39,739 nt of DNA from Cyanocohniella sp. LLY (GTDB taxonomy: Bacteria; Cyanobacteriota; Cyanobacteriia; Cyanobacteriales; Nostocaceae): the NCBI GenBank assembly GCA_022241785.1, contig JAKOMP010000062.1:1-39739 (forward strand). Direction: 5' to 3'. Position 1 is the first letter of the stretch, and the number at the start of each line of letters is the position of its first letter. The translations under genes were made by a program, and so were the position numbers. This document shows, one piece after another, positions 16,585 to 25,157 of the stretch. Under the pieces are notes generated by a model that was not told the origin of the DNA, did no database searches, and saw nothing but the letters and a program-made list of their open reading frames with translations.

Positions 16585-18267
16585 ATGTCAGAGAATTCCA
16601 GAAGTAAAGTTGTCACACAAGGGGTGCAGCGATCGCCTAATCGTGCCATGCTACGGGCAGTGGGTTTTCAGGATCAAGACTTTAACAAAGCAATTGTGGG
16701 TGTGGCTAATGCTTACAGCACCATCACTCCCTGTAACATGGGGATTAATCAACTAGCACTCATAGCCGAAGCGGGAATTAAACAAGCCGGGGCGATGCCG
16801 CAAATGTTTGGCACCATTACCATTAGTGATGGGATTTCTATGGGAACAGAAGGGATGAAATATTCCCTAGTGTCACGAGAAGTAATTGCAGACTCCATTG
16901 AAACCGTCTGTAATGGTCAAAGTATGGATGGTGTAATTGCCATCGGTGGCTGTGATAAAAATATGCCAGGGGCAATGATTGCCATGGCCCGGATGAATAT
17001 TCCCGCTATCTTTGTTTACGGTGGGACAATTAAACCCGGACACTACAACGGTAAAGATTTAACAGTTATCAGTTCTTTTGAAGCTGTAGGCCAATATAGC
17101 GCTGGCAAAATTGACCAAGAAGAACTATTAGCAGTCGAACGTCAAGCTTGTCCTGGTGCTGGTTCTTGCGGTGGAATGTACACAGCCAATACTATGTCCT
17201 CAGCTTTTGAAGCGATGGGAATGAGTTTACCTTATTCTTCAACAATGGCGGCAGAAGATGACGAAAAAGCCCATAGCACGGCAAAATCAGCCCAGGTATT
17301 AGTAGAAGCAATTCGTAATCAACTGTTACCCAGGCAAATTATCACCCGCAAATCTATAGAAAATGCGATTTCTGTAATTATGGCTGTGGGTGGTTCCACT
17401 AACGCCGTGTTACATTTTCTGGCGATCGCTCATGCGGCTGATGTAGAACTTAATTTAGATGATTTTGAAACTATCCGTGGTCGTGTCCCTGTTTTATGTG
17501 ATTTAAAACCCAGTGGTAGATATGTCACCACAGATTTACACAAAGCTGGTGGTATTCCCCAAGTGATGAAAATGCTATTGGTGCATGGATTGCTTCACGG
17601 TGACTGTATCACCATTACAGGTAAAACCATCGCCGAAATTTTAGCAGATATCCCCGATGAACCACCAAGCAATCAAGATGTGATTCGTCTTTGGAATAAC
17701 CCAATGTATACCCAAGGTCACTTAGCTATTCTCAAGGGAAATCTCGCTACAGAGGGAGCAGTGGCTAAAATAACCGGGGTCAAAAATCCTAGCATTACTG
17801 GCCCCGCACGGGTTTTTGATTCCGAGGAAGAATGCTTAGATGCCATCCTTGCAGGTAAAATTCAAGCCGGTGATGTTCTCGTGATTCGTTATGAAGGCCC
17901 TAAGGGTGGCCCTGGGATGCGGGAAATGCTAGCACCTACCTCAGCCATTATTGGTGCGGGTTTGGGTGATACTGTCGGGTTAATTACTGATGGACGTTTT
18001 TCCGGTGGTACTTACGGGATGGTAGTGGGACACGTTGCGCCGGAAGCTGCCGTTGGTGGTGCGATCGCTCTGGTGGAAGAAGGCGATCGCATTACTATTG
18101 ATGCTCATTCTCGCTTGTTACAAATAAACATAGATGATGCAGAATTAGCCCGTCGCCGCGCCCAATGGCAACCCCGTCAACCCCTTTATCCAAAAGGCAT
18201 CTTAGCAAAATATGCTAAGTTGGTTTCCTCTAGCAGTGTTGGTGCGGTCACAGACTTGGAGGACTAG
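16585..18267 (+). CDS. ilvD: Dihydroxy-acid dehydratase IlvD
   Basis: This 560-residue protein has full family length. It dehydrates 2,3-dihydroxy-isovalerate and -methylvalerate in valine and isoleucine synthesis. Fe-S ligand cysteines are Cys50 (TITPCNMG), Cys123 (GGCDKNMPG) and Cys195 ([16 protein letters not shown]). The C-terminal half carries [15 protein letters not shown] and [10 protein letters not shown]. Start ATG at 16585. The 3' end overlaps a convergent truncated channel gene by 66 nt. Confidence 0.97.
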   Translation: MSENSRSKVVTQGVQRSPNRAMLRAVGFQDQDFNKAIVGVANAYSTITPCNMGINQLALIAEAGIKQAGAMPQMFGTITISDGISMGTEGMKYSLVSREVIADSIETVCNGQSMDGVIAIGGCDKNMPGAMIAMARMNIPAIFVYGGTIKPGHYNGKDLTVISSFEAVGQYSAGKIDQEELLAVERQACPGAGSCGGMYTANTMSSAFEAMGMSLPYSSTMAAEDDEKAHSTAKSAQVLVEAIRNQLLPRQIITRKSIENAISVIMAVGGSTNAVLHFLAIAHAADVELNLDDFETIRGRVPVLCDLKPSGRYVTTDLHKAGGIPQVMKMLLVHGLLHGDCITITGKTIAEILADIPDEPPSNQDVIRLWNNPMYTQGHLAILKGNLATEGAVAKITGVKNPSITGPARVFDSEEECLDAILAGKIQAGDVLVIRYEGPKGGPGMREMLAPTSAIIGAGLGDTVGLITDGRFSGGTYGMVVGHVAPEAAVGGAIALVEEGDRITIDAHSRLLQINIDDAELARRRAQWQPRQPLYPKGILAKYAKLVSSSSVGAVTDLED

Positions 18268-19059
18268 CTTTGCCAACACCGAGAGGCTCAAATCTCCGAG
18301 TTTGTAGAACGAAGCCAGCCCGGCTGTGAGTGAAGAAACTGTCACTAAAGCCAAAACCATCCAAGTCCCAGCAATGAAACGACCGAGACGGGTAACGGGG
18401 GCGCGATCGCCATAGCCTACGGTAGTCAATGTTACCAGTGCAAACCACATCCCGTTGCCCATTCCCCGAGCATAATTTTTCGGGAATTGTTCGCTGTTTT
18501 GATTGCGTTCCGCTAACCAAACTAAGTTTCCCACCACAAATATCAGGGTAACTAATATCCCAATGGACATGATAACCGCAGTCTCAAAAAAAGGTTTTAC
18601 CCGACTCCAAAGACTAGGAGCGTCAGATGTTGTTAAAACGGCAATATTTGTGGAAAAATAAGGTTGGGTAAAGTCAACTGTTTGTAAGCGTTGGGCAGTG
18701 ATGGTAATGGGGCCAATCAATAAATCTAATTCTCCCTGCTCCACAACTTCTAGAGCATTGGCTACGCTAGATTGAGGTATGATTTCATACTCTATATTTT
18801 GGGAGCGTGCTACTTCTGTCCACACTTCCACACTAATACCGGAAGTTTCCGTATCTTTGCTAACCACAAAAGGAGCCGAACCAGCTACCCCCACTCGCAG
18901 AGGTGCGGCTGAAGCTAAAGAAGGAACAGAAAGAACTAAGGCTACGGCTACCCCAGTCAAGCAATTATAGTTGGCTGCAACACCTTGACGGATGTGAAAT
19001 ATAGATTCAGCCATAATATTATGCAGTTGCTGTGACTTGAGAAAGTGCCGAAAAACCAT
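18202..19059 (-). CDS. GluR0-like ligand-gated potassium channel, C-terminally truncated
   Basis: This 285-residue protein has a signal peptide (about 33-51, ending SLASAA) and a first ligand-binding lobe of periplasmic binding-protein type (about 53-148, with [20 protein letters not shown]). It continues with helix M1 (160-184), a pore loop with the potassium filter TVGYGD at 213-218, and helix M2 (about 226-250). Prokaryotic glutamate-receptor channels such as Synechocystis GluR0 are near 400 residues and continue with a second lobe (S2), which is absent here. The last about 40 residues are encoded partly by a repeat-like sequence at 18267-18289 and by the antisense of ilvD. It is probably a damaged gene. 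The ATG at 19059 has a good AAGGAGT ribosome site. Confidence 0.8.
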   Translation of the reverse strand: MVFRHFLKSQQLHNIMAESIFHIRQGVAANYNCLTGVAVALVLSVPSLASAAPLRVGVAGSAPFVVSKDTETSGISVEVWTEVARSQNIEYEIIPQSSVANALEVVEQGELDLLIGPITITAQRLQTVDFTQPYFSTNIAVLTTSDAPSLWSRVKPFFETAVIMSIGILVTLIFVVGNLVWLAERNQNSEQFPKNYARGMGNGMWFALVTLTTVGYGDRAPVTRLGRFIAGTWMVLALVTVSSLTAGLASFYKLGDLSLSVLAKLVLQVCDRTNTARGNQLSIFC

Positions 19060-19726
19060 TAGTTATTTACTCCTTACGTATTTAGGCGATCATCACAAAA
19101 GGTTATATTGCTGCTTGAGCAATTTATGGGTGAAACAATACCCCTTAAATATGACTAGCAAACTATTGACAAATTTGCCAAGCTTACTTAATACAGCCGA
19201 TAATAAGAAGAAATAGTTTTCATCAACATATTTTAAAAAATAAAATTGTCAATATCACTGCTTTTTTAGAGGGATTTTAGCTTTTTTTAACTATGTCTGT
19301 GGGTATCTTTATAAATGATTCATAATTTAAACTTATCAGAATGATAATATATAAATAAGCTAAATTGTTGCTAGTGAACCTAAACTTCAGCAAAAGCGAT
19401 TATAGGGTGATCTCAGACATTCCCCCCTTAATTCTGGTTCAGTTTCTCATGGGCAGAAATTCAAATAGCTTCAAGTCAAAATCAAGGGAAATTGTGTAAA
19501 TCTTCTGCCAGAATTAACCAGATTTATTCAAGAATAATTGCCGTGTTGTTTTCCCAGGGTGTCTAATTTCCTTAAGCGCTTTTTCCAGCGGCGAATCTAA
19601 TTCCTCACAATTCAACTTGAATTTGAGTCAGGCGCATTATGCGTTCCGCGCAGACTAAGCAAATGCAGTTTGGGAATAATTGCCATTTCCTTTGCTGAGT
19701 AAATTTAGGATAGTCAAAAAATAGTT
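19060..19726. other. 667-bp spacer without a convincing gene
   Basis: This is an A/T-rich intergenic stretch between the divergent channel and ankyrin genes, so promoters for both should lie at its ends. A minus-strand open run at 19514-19627 encodes a coding-like tail (SPLEKALKEIRHPGKTTRQL) but has no clear start, and may be a gene relic. GCGCATTATGCGTTCCGCGC at about 19632 is palindromic and repeat-like. Confidence 0.5.
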
Positions 19727-20194
19727 ATGAATCAAGTCAAAAAGCAAAGATTGAGTGAAATAACTTGTCAATGGCTAATGGCTAATGGCTACAATCCAGG
19801 AGATTTAAATCAGCCAGGAGAAAATGGTGATACAGCTTTGATGAAAGCGACAAGAGAAGGTGTATATGCTGTTGTTAAAGATTTAATTGATATTGGTGTA
19901 AATATTAACGCTAGAAATAACGATGGAAATAATGCTTTATGGTTTGCTTGTTTTGGCAACCATTACGAATTAATTAATTTACTCTTGGCTACCAAAATTA
20001 ACATTAACAACCAAAATGATAACGGTGCGACTGTTTTAATGTATGCAGCATCAGCAGGAAAAACAGGAGTTGCCAAGTTACTTCTACAACATAAACCTAA
20101 TTTGGAATTGCAAAACTTAGACGATTATAAAGCAATAGATTTTGCTAGTAATGTAGAAGTTTTAAGGTTACTCAAAGATGCCAGAAAGAGTTAA
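19727..20194 (+). CDS. Ankyrin-repeat protein
   Basis: This 155-residue protein has three to four ankyrin repeats from about residue 33 to the end: NGDTALMKATREG, DGNNALWFACFGNHYELINL, NGATVLMYAASAGKTGVAKL, and a final LDDYKAIDFA unit. Such domains bind other proteins. Its 3' end overlaps the next gene by 17 nt, so both are probably made from one transcript and may work together. No signal peptide or membrane segment is seen, so it is cytoplasmic. Confidence 0.9.
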   Translation: MNQVKKQRLSEITCQWLMANGYNPGDLNQPGENGDTALMKATREGVYAVVKDLIDIGVNINARNNDGNNALWFACFGNHYELINLLLATKININNQNDNGATVLMYAASAGKTGVAKLLLQHKPNLELQNLDDYKAIDFASNVEVLRLLKDARKS

Positions 20195-21464
20195 TTCAGG
20201 CAAGGCTTATCATGATGCAACTAAGCATTCCTACTTATCGGTACAAATTAATCCCAATTATGTAGATGCATCAACTCAACCAGTTGCATTTAAAGTTTAT
20301 CCCCAGTTTTATCGACGGGTGCAATTAAATCTCAATAATCCTGTGCATTCGTTTATCTGGTTAACGAGTGCCGTTACTTTTGAGAAGGTATATAAAGGTG
20401 TGCCTGATAAACTTCGGGTAAATCCGTCAGCAGGCGCGCTATATCCCACAGAGGTTTATGTACAGATTCGAGGAATGTCGGGAATAGTAGATGGTATCTA
20501 TCATCTAGAAGTTGAGAATAATTGTCTAACGCTGATTTATGAATTAATTGATGATGGCTTAGAGAGTTATATTATACCGGGCAAAAGTATTAAGGGATGC
20601 ATTTTTTTAATTAGTTGTGTTTATTATAGGTCTAGTTGGAAATATCAAGACAGAAGCCTGAGATATTGCTTTTTAGATAGCGGACATCATTTAGGTGCTA
20701 TTGCTGCATCCGCTTATCTGCATAGCAAAGATATACAATTAGTTTTTGAATTTGATAAACTTGCCCTCAATCAAGTTTTAGGTTTTGAGAATAAAGAGTT
20801 TATCACTGCGGCTGTAATCTCAGGTGAAGTGCAAGCAAGGGAAGTTAGACGCTTAAGGCTGAAGGTTCCTTTTGTCTGTGGTACAGATTATTTTGAAGCT
20901 AATCAATTCATTGAAGATGGCTATCAAGTAACAGCTGTACCAAGGAATAAACTACAGCTGCTAGCACAGCCACAGTTTGACTTTGACCAAACTAAATTCT
21001 ATCAAACTGTGTGGAACAGACGTTCAATTAGACGTTTCCGGAAACAGTGGATTTCTCAAGAAGATTATTTATATATCTTGCAGCAACTTGAGCAGCCAAT
21101 ACCGACAGAAAATTTTGAAAATATTGAAATTTTCTCTGTTGTGCATCGGGTAGAGGGGATGTCACCTGGATTATATAAAGGTACGCATCTGCTTAAGTCT
21201 GGGAATTTCTCAGAAAAGACAGGTTACTTATGCGTGAATCAGGCTATAGCAAGAGATTGTGCTGTAACTTTCTTTTTTGTATCTGACTATATAAATTATC
21301 AAACCGCCATGCAATTAGCTGGCTTTTTAGGGCAAAAAATTTATTTAGTTAGCAATTATCTGAACATTGATTGTAGTGGAATTGGTGCTTACTACGATGA
21401 TGAAACTCAAGAATTTTTAGAAACTACTAAAGATGTTCTCTATGGAATGGCAATTGGAAAATAA
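20178..21464 (+). CDS. SagB/ThcOx-type nitroreductase-fold oxidoreductase, two-domain
   Basis: This 428-residue protein contains two nitroreductase-like halves. The first carries VNPSAGALYPTEVYVQ (about 81-96), the hallmark of SagB-type FMN dehydrogenases that oxidise azolines in modified peptides. The second starts with WNRRSIRRFRKQWIS (about 279-293), the FMN-phosphate Arg motif. No YcaO cyclase, precursor peptide or transporter lies in the window, so a role in RiPP synthesis is not supported. Cyanobacterial stand-alone SagB-like enzymes are of unknown function. It overlaps the ankyrin gene by 17 nt and is followed after 18 bp by a small gene. Confidence 0.85.
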   Translation: MPERVNSGKAYHDATKHSYLSVQINPNYVDASTQPVAFKVYPQFYRRVQLNLNNPVHSFIWLTSAVTFEKVYKGVPDKLRVNPSAGALYPTEVYVQIRGMSGIVDGIYHLEVENNCLTLIYELIDDGLESYIIPGKSIKGCIFLISCVYYRSSWKYQDRSLRYCFLDSGHHLGAIAASAYLHSKDIQLVFEFDKLALNQVLGFENKEFITAAVISGEVQAREVRRLRLKVPFVCGTDYFEANQFIEDGYQVTAVPRNKLQLLAQPQFDFDQTKFYQTVWNRRSIRRFRKQWISQEDYLYILQQLEQPIPTENFENIEIFSVVHRVEGMSPGLYKGTHLLKSGNFSEKTGYLCVNQAIARDCAVTFFFVSDYINYQTAMQLAGFLGQKIYLVSNYLNIDCSGIGAYYDDETQEFLETTKDVLYGMAIGK

Positions 21465-21482
21465 ATAGGATCAGACACAGAG

Positions 21483-21860
21483 ATGGCTAATAATCCGTTT
21501 TACTTTGATAATGAAGATTCCCATCCGATGCAGCCGACATCGGCGGATATTATCTTGCGACAACAGCTAGAGTATTCTATTAGTAAATACTTTTACGAAG
21601 GCTGCGATCGCCCGATTCAAAATCTTCTCTCTAATTGTCGCTGGTATGTCACAACCCGCGCTAATGCTATGACATTGGTGATTGAATGTCCTGATCAAGT
21701 TACCAACTGGCGGGTTTTGCAACAAATTGTGCAAATGGGGACATTGCTTTACTCAATTATCAGCAGTGCTAAAATCCGGGTTTGTCCCCCAGATAGCCAA
21801 GGTATACCTTTTGAAATGAGGGTAGATGAACTTTCTGTTTATCGTGATTGGGCGGGATGA
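21483..21860 (+). CDS. Small protein of unknown function following the SagB-like gene
   Basis: This 125-residue protein is soluble, with no signal or membrane segment. A disordered N-terminus (about 1-22) leads to a compact domain containing YFYEGCDRPIQNLLSNCRWY and a final MRVDELSVYRDWAG. I do not recognise a family. It lies 18 bp after the SagB-like gene on the same strand, with the start ATG at 21483 preceded by CAGAG, so it belongs to the same putative operon. It converges with hupW. Confidence 0.65.
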   Translation: MANNPFYFDNEDSHPMQPTSADIILRQQLEYSISKYFYEGCDRPIQNLLSNCRWYVTTRANAMTLVIECPDQVTNWRVLQQIVQMGTLLYSIISSAKIRVCPPDSQGIPFEMRVDELSVYRDWAG

Positions 21861-21870
21861 GGAGAGGATA

Positions 21871-22344
21871 TTAAGCTGCTAAATATTGGCTAATGAGTTG
21901 GGTTATTTCTGCAAAAACTAAATCGGCGGACTGTTGGACTATGGGAGTTAATTCTAGCCCTAAATCCAGATTTGCGGCTTCAATCAGGTAAACTGTGACG
22001 TCTTGAGGAAAGTCATTTTGAAAGATTTTCTTCCCAGCTGCTAAAGCATTATCCCAGCGAAAATCATGCAAGTTATAACTAGGTTCTGGTAAAGCTTCGA
22101 GTTCTTCTCCTGGGACTTTAAACACAGCACCAGGTTCAGAACCTGTGGAACTTGCATCAATAATTACTAATTGTTTGCTACCTCTAGCTTGAAACATTAC
22201 CTCCATCCCGGCTGTACCACAGTCATACACTCGGACATTAGGATAAGGTTTTTCAGCTAGATGTTGTTGTAGGCGTTGGGCAATAATTACGCCTACCGCA
22301 TCGTCACTACGATTAAGATTTCCGCAACCGATGATAGTTAACAT
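21871..22344 (-). CDS. hupW: Hydrogenase maturation protease HupW
   Basis: Started at the ATG at 22344, this 157-residue protein begins MLTIIGCGNLNRSDDAVG, the typical start of nickel-hydrogenase large-subunit proteases. Metal-binding positions are visible: Asp14/Asp15 (RSDD), Asp63 (IIDASSTGSEPG) and His93 (YNLHDF), matching the HybD pattern. HupW clips the HupL C-terminus after nickel insertion, so uptake hydrogenase recycles H2 made by nitrogenase. A longer frame begins at a TTG at 22365 but adds non-family residues. hupSL are not in the window. Confidence 0.9.
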   Translation of the reverse strand: MLTIIGCGNLNRSDDAVGVIIAQRLQQHLAEKPYPNVRVYDCGTAGMEVMFQARGSKQLVIIDASSTGSEPGAVFKVPGEELEALPEPSYNLHDFRWDNALAAGKKIFQNDFPQDVTVYLIEAANLDLGLELTPIVQQSADLVFAEITQLISQYLAA

Positions 22345-22412
22345 GGGATTAGTTAGAGGCCTCAACTGATAAAACAGACAAAGCCTCTAAAAGATAATTT
22401 ATGAACAAGAAA

Positions 22413-22835
22413 CTAGAGCGTTACGCCATATTTGCTAGCAATTTCCGTGAATTTTTCACATTGCTGTTGTGATGCGAGAGCTATGATCATTTCTGCTTGT
22501 TCTGGAGTATTACCATCTTTAGGGATTAAATACTTGACATAAAGCGCTATAAAATCGGCGATAACTGCCAAACCAGATAAACCATGTTTGTCAGCTTCCT
22601 TGCCGGCGATCGCAGCTACTAAACCTGCTTTAATTGGGTCTGGTTTAACTTTCATAAACTGGTCAACAAGTTTAGGAACATATTCCGCTGGTGGCAAGTT
22701 ATTTAACTTATTTTCCTCTGGAGTAAAGTTACATTCTGCGGCTTTTGCCTGTTCTAAAATACACCATTCTATAAACTCTTGTAGTGCTGGTTCAGGAAGG
22801 CGGGGAAGATATTTATGTAGCGCTATATCAGACAC
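22413..22835 (-). CDS. Protein of unknown function upstream of hupW
   Basis: This 140-residue, largely helical soluble protein starts LHKYLPRLPEPALQEFIEWC and has a central VKPDPIKAGLVAAIAGKEADK. I do not recognise a family. It shares the strand of hupW with 68 bp between them, so co-transcription and a link to hydrogenase or nitrogen-fixation physiology are possible but inferred. The start ATG at 22835 is preceded by an AAGG-like purine stretch. Confidence 0.7.
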   Translation of the reverse strand: MSDIALHKYLPRLPEPALQEFIEWCILEQAKAAECNFTPEENKLNNLPPAEYVPKLVDQFMKVKPDPIKAGLVAAIAGKEADKHGLSGLAVIADFIALYVKYLIPKDGNTPEQAEMIIALASQQQCEKFTEIASKYGVTL

Positions 22836-23104
22836 AAGCTTACCTTGTAAATTTCTGTTTTGATGAAATGCATCAAAGCTAGCCTAACGCATTGCTCATA
22901 GTATTTTTAGTGTGTTACGCTACTTCTATTGAATAAAAAAAGGCTCTTCTGTACTTGCTATGCCAAACTATTAGCTGTATATGTTAAATACCTTTAAAAA
23001 GGGTATCAATAAATAGCTGAAAGTGTTGCAATGGTTGACATATAAAGAACATTTATTATTAACTATAAATACAGTGAAGAGTATTTTTAGATAATTTCAG
23101 AGTT

Positions 23105-24400
23105 ATGACTGGTAAAAGAGATATTAAAATTTTAACAGAGCTTCTTGATTTAAGCGGTGTGAAAGTTATATCACATCGTCTTCATGTTGGAATTGGGATG
23201 ATTTTACAAGTTGAACAAGAAAAGTCATTTAGTACCTGCCCTAGATGTGGCACAACCAGCCATAAATTACATCAAAACCATAGATATATTATTAAAGACC
23301 TGCCTTTTGGAGAAAAAGAAGTATTTTTAGAAATTAATAGACGACAGTTTAAATGTGAACAATGTAAAAAACCTTTTAGTGAAAATTTAGATTTTGTAAA
23401 AAAGAAAAGAACTTATACAAAACGCCTAGCAAATAAGACAATACAAGAAGTTTTAGAAAATGATATTCATAGTGTAGCATCAAAAGGTATAGTCACAAAA
23501 GACGAAATAGAAAGAATGCTCAAAGATGCATCGGAAGAATTACCAAATTTAAAACCTATAAATTTAAAAAGATTGGGAATTGATGAAATAGCCTTAAAAA
23601 AAGGACATGGTAATTACTGCGCTGTATTAGTTGATTTAGATCAAGGCAAATTAATTACAATCTTAAGTGGGCGAACACAAGAAATAATCAAGAAAACCCT
23701 TGTGGGGTGGGGAACAGAGATTCTAGAAAATATAGAAGAAGTCAGTATAGATTTGTGGAATGGCTATAAAAAATTAGTAACAGAATTAATGCCAAATGCT
23801 CAAGTAGTGAGTCAGCGCTGCGGGAGGGTTTCCCTCCGCAGGCGACTGCGAACCCGGAGGGTAGCCGATAGATTTCACGTAATGGCACAGATTAATAAAG
23901 AATTAGATACACAAAGAAAAAGAGAAAAACGCCAAGTAGAAGATTTAATTAAGAAAGCAAATGCCACAGAAAAATCTAAGTATGAAGAAATATTAGCAGG
24001 ATTAAAAAATAGTAAATACCCCTTGCTTAAGAATGAAGATAAATTAAATGAGGAACAATTGAATCAACTGATTAAGCTGAAAAATGTATCGCCTATTTTG
24101 AAGGAAATGCACGAATTCAAAGAAAAGATTAGGAAAATTTTTAATAACGCAAAGGATTGGTATTCAGCAACTTTTAAACTAGGTATTTGGTTATCAAAAG
24201 CTAAAAAATACTTCCCAAATAGTAACAATACTATTATTCGTTGGTTTAGTGAAATTATCGCTTACTTTGATAATAGGACAACCAGTGGCACTGTGGAAGG
24301 AATTAATAATAAGCTCAAGCTGATTAAACGTTCAGGGTATGGATTTAGAAACTTTGAAAATTTCCGAATTAGATGTGTATTAAACTGGTATTTTATTTAA
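23105..24400 (+). CDS. ISL3-family transposase with an in-frame 18-residue repeat insert
   Basis: This 431-residue protein has N-terminal zinc-finger pairs (CPRCG and CEQCKKPF). A DDE-type core has the first Asp in GIDEIALKKGHG, the second in SIDLWNGYKK and the Glu in GTVEGINNKLK near the C-terminus. Between PNAQVV and ADRFHVM, normally contiguous in ISL3 proteins, lies a 54-nt GC-rich insert (about 23810-23863) coding 18 mostly Arg/Cys/Gly/Ser residues. It keeps the frame. Whether the enzyme still works is unknown. The stop TAA is the first part of the right inverted repeat. Confidence 0.9.
   Translation: MTGKRDIKILTELLDLSGVKVISHRLHVGIGMILQVEQEKSFSTCPRCGTTSHKLHQNHRYIIKDLPFGEKEVFLEINRRQFKCEQCKKPFSENLDFVKKKRTYTKRLANKTIQEVLENDIHSVASKGIVTKDEIERMLKDASEELPNLKPINLKRLGIDEIALKKGHGNYCAVLVDLDQGKLITILSGRTQEIIKKTLVGWGTEILENIEEVSIDLWNGYKKLVTELMPNAQVVSQRCGRVSLRRRLRTRRVADRFHVMAQINKELDTQRKREKRQVEDLIKKANATEKSKYEEILAGLKNSKYPLLKNEDKLNEEQLNQLIKLKNVSPILKEMHEFKEKIRKIFNNAKDWYSATFKLGIWLSKAKKYFPNSNNTIIRWFSEIIAYFDNRTTSGTVEGINNKLKLIKRSGYGFRNFENFRIRCVLNWYFI
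23810..23863 (+). repeat. 54-nt GC-rich hairpin element inserted in the ISL3 transposase
   Basis: The stretch has a stem CTGCGGGAGGG / CCCTCCGCAG with a short TTT loop and ends in GAACCCGGAGGG. Removing it rejoins CAAGTAGT and AGCCGAT into the canonical Gln-Val-Val-Ala-Asp. Its end motif also ends the insert at 9001-9108. It resembles the small dispersed repeats known from Nostoc genomes. The boundaries are uncertain by a few bases because GTA/GTAG occurs at both edges. Confidence 0.75.
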
Positions 24401-24607
24401 TAGTTTAGCATAACAAGTACTGAAGAGCCTAAAAAAAGCCATTTTGATGACAAGATACAACCTATATTATTAATGACAATAATAAAATAATATTCATCTT
24501 AATTGTCCTCAAAGGTACAGGTAAAACATATATTAAAAATTTAGTAAATATTTATACGACAACAAAATTTACTTATGTAGAATCAGTTTAGATCGATTAT
24601 TTAAAAA

Positions 24608-25157
24608 ATGGATCAAAAGATAGAGATGGTTGGGAGAGATGAAAATCTACGAAGAGTGAACCAAGTCGGGCGTAAGCCAATGAGATTTACTAAACTTAGT
24701 TACTGCCAATATTTATTAAGTAGTCAAATTAATTATGCAATTACCAATTTGGCAGAGAATTTAGAGAGTATTAGCCATGATGCTATTAATTATTATTTGA
24801 AAAAAGAAAAGTTAACACCTCGTTTACTATGGGATAACGTGAAAGAGGTAGTTGAACCTGATGTCAATGGTTACATAATATTTGATGATAGTGTTTTAGA
24901 TAAAAGGTATTTTGAAGAAATAGAAATAGTCAGAAGACAATATAGTGGTAATGAGCATGGTGTCCTCAAAGGAATTGGTGTAGTCAGTTGTGTGTATGTA
25001 AATCCTAAACTTCAAAAATTTTAGGTCATAGATTATCGAATTTTTAATCCTGATGTCGATGACAAAACCAAGATAGACCATGTGAAAGATATGCTCCAAA
25101 ACCTTGTATATCATAAGCTTTTACAATTTGATACTGTGTTGATGGATACATGGTATG
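24608..25157 (+). pseudogene. IS701/IS4-like transposase remnant with a nonsense codon, cut by an ISAs1-like element
   Basis: The frame starts at 24608 with a family-like RFTKLSYCQYLLSSQINYAI, followed by LTPRLLWDNVKEVVEP and IIFDDSVLDKRY (first catalytic Asp), then a TAG at 25022-25024. The same frame continues with VIDYRIFNPDVDDKTKIDHV and VLMDTWYA (second Asp) until 25157, where ISAs1-type end sequence starts. The C-terminal third with the catalytic Glu is missing. It is a double wreck: a nonsense mutation plus truncation by a second IS. Confidence 0.85.

Larger units (their letters stand above)
22934..24437 (+). mobile_element. Complete ISL3-family insertion sequence with 8-bp target duplication
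   Basis: The element occupies 22942-24429 (1488 bp). Its ends GGCTCTTCTGTACTTGCTAT and the reverse complement of the right end GGCTCTTCAGTACTTGTTAT form inverted repeats of about 32 bp with four mismatches. Both ends are flanked by TAAAAAAA (22934-22941 and 24430-24437), a perfect 8-bp duplication as expected for ISL3. The target was A-rich spacer after an unknown gene. The intact duplication suggests a fairly recent insertion. Confidence 0.9.

Noticed and set aside
18248-18520. 90-codon minus-strand frame inside the channel gene
   Set aside because: It is out of frame with the TVGYGD pore sequence, so it is a shadow.
20178-21464. RiPP biosynthesis cluster built on the SagB-like gene
   Set aside because: No YcaO cyclase, leader-containing precursor peptide, protease or exporter was found in the neighbouring genes.
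24470-24590. Open run with a Walker A-like GTGKT between the ISL3 element and the IS701/IS4-like remnant
   Set aside because: Very A/T-rich, about 40 codons, without a start, upstream sequence or other ATPase motifs. Chance similarity is likely.
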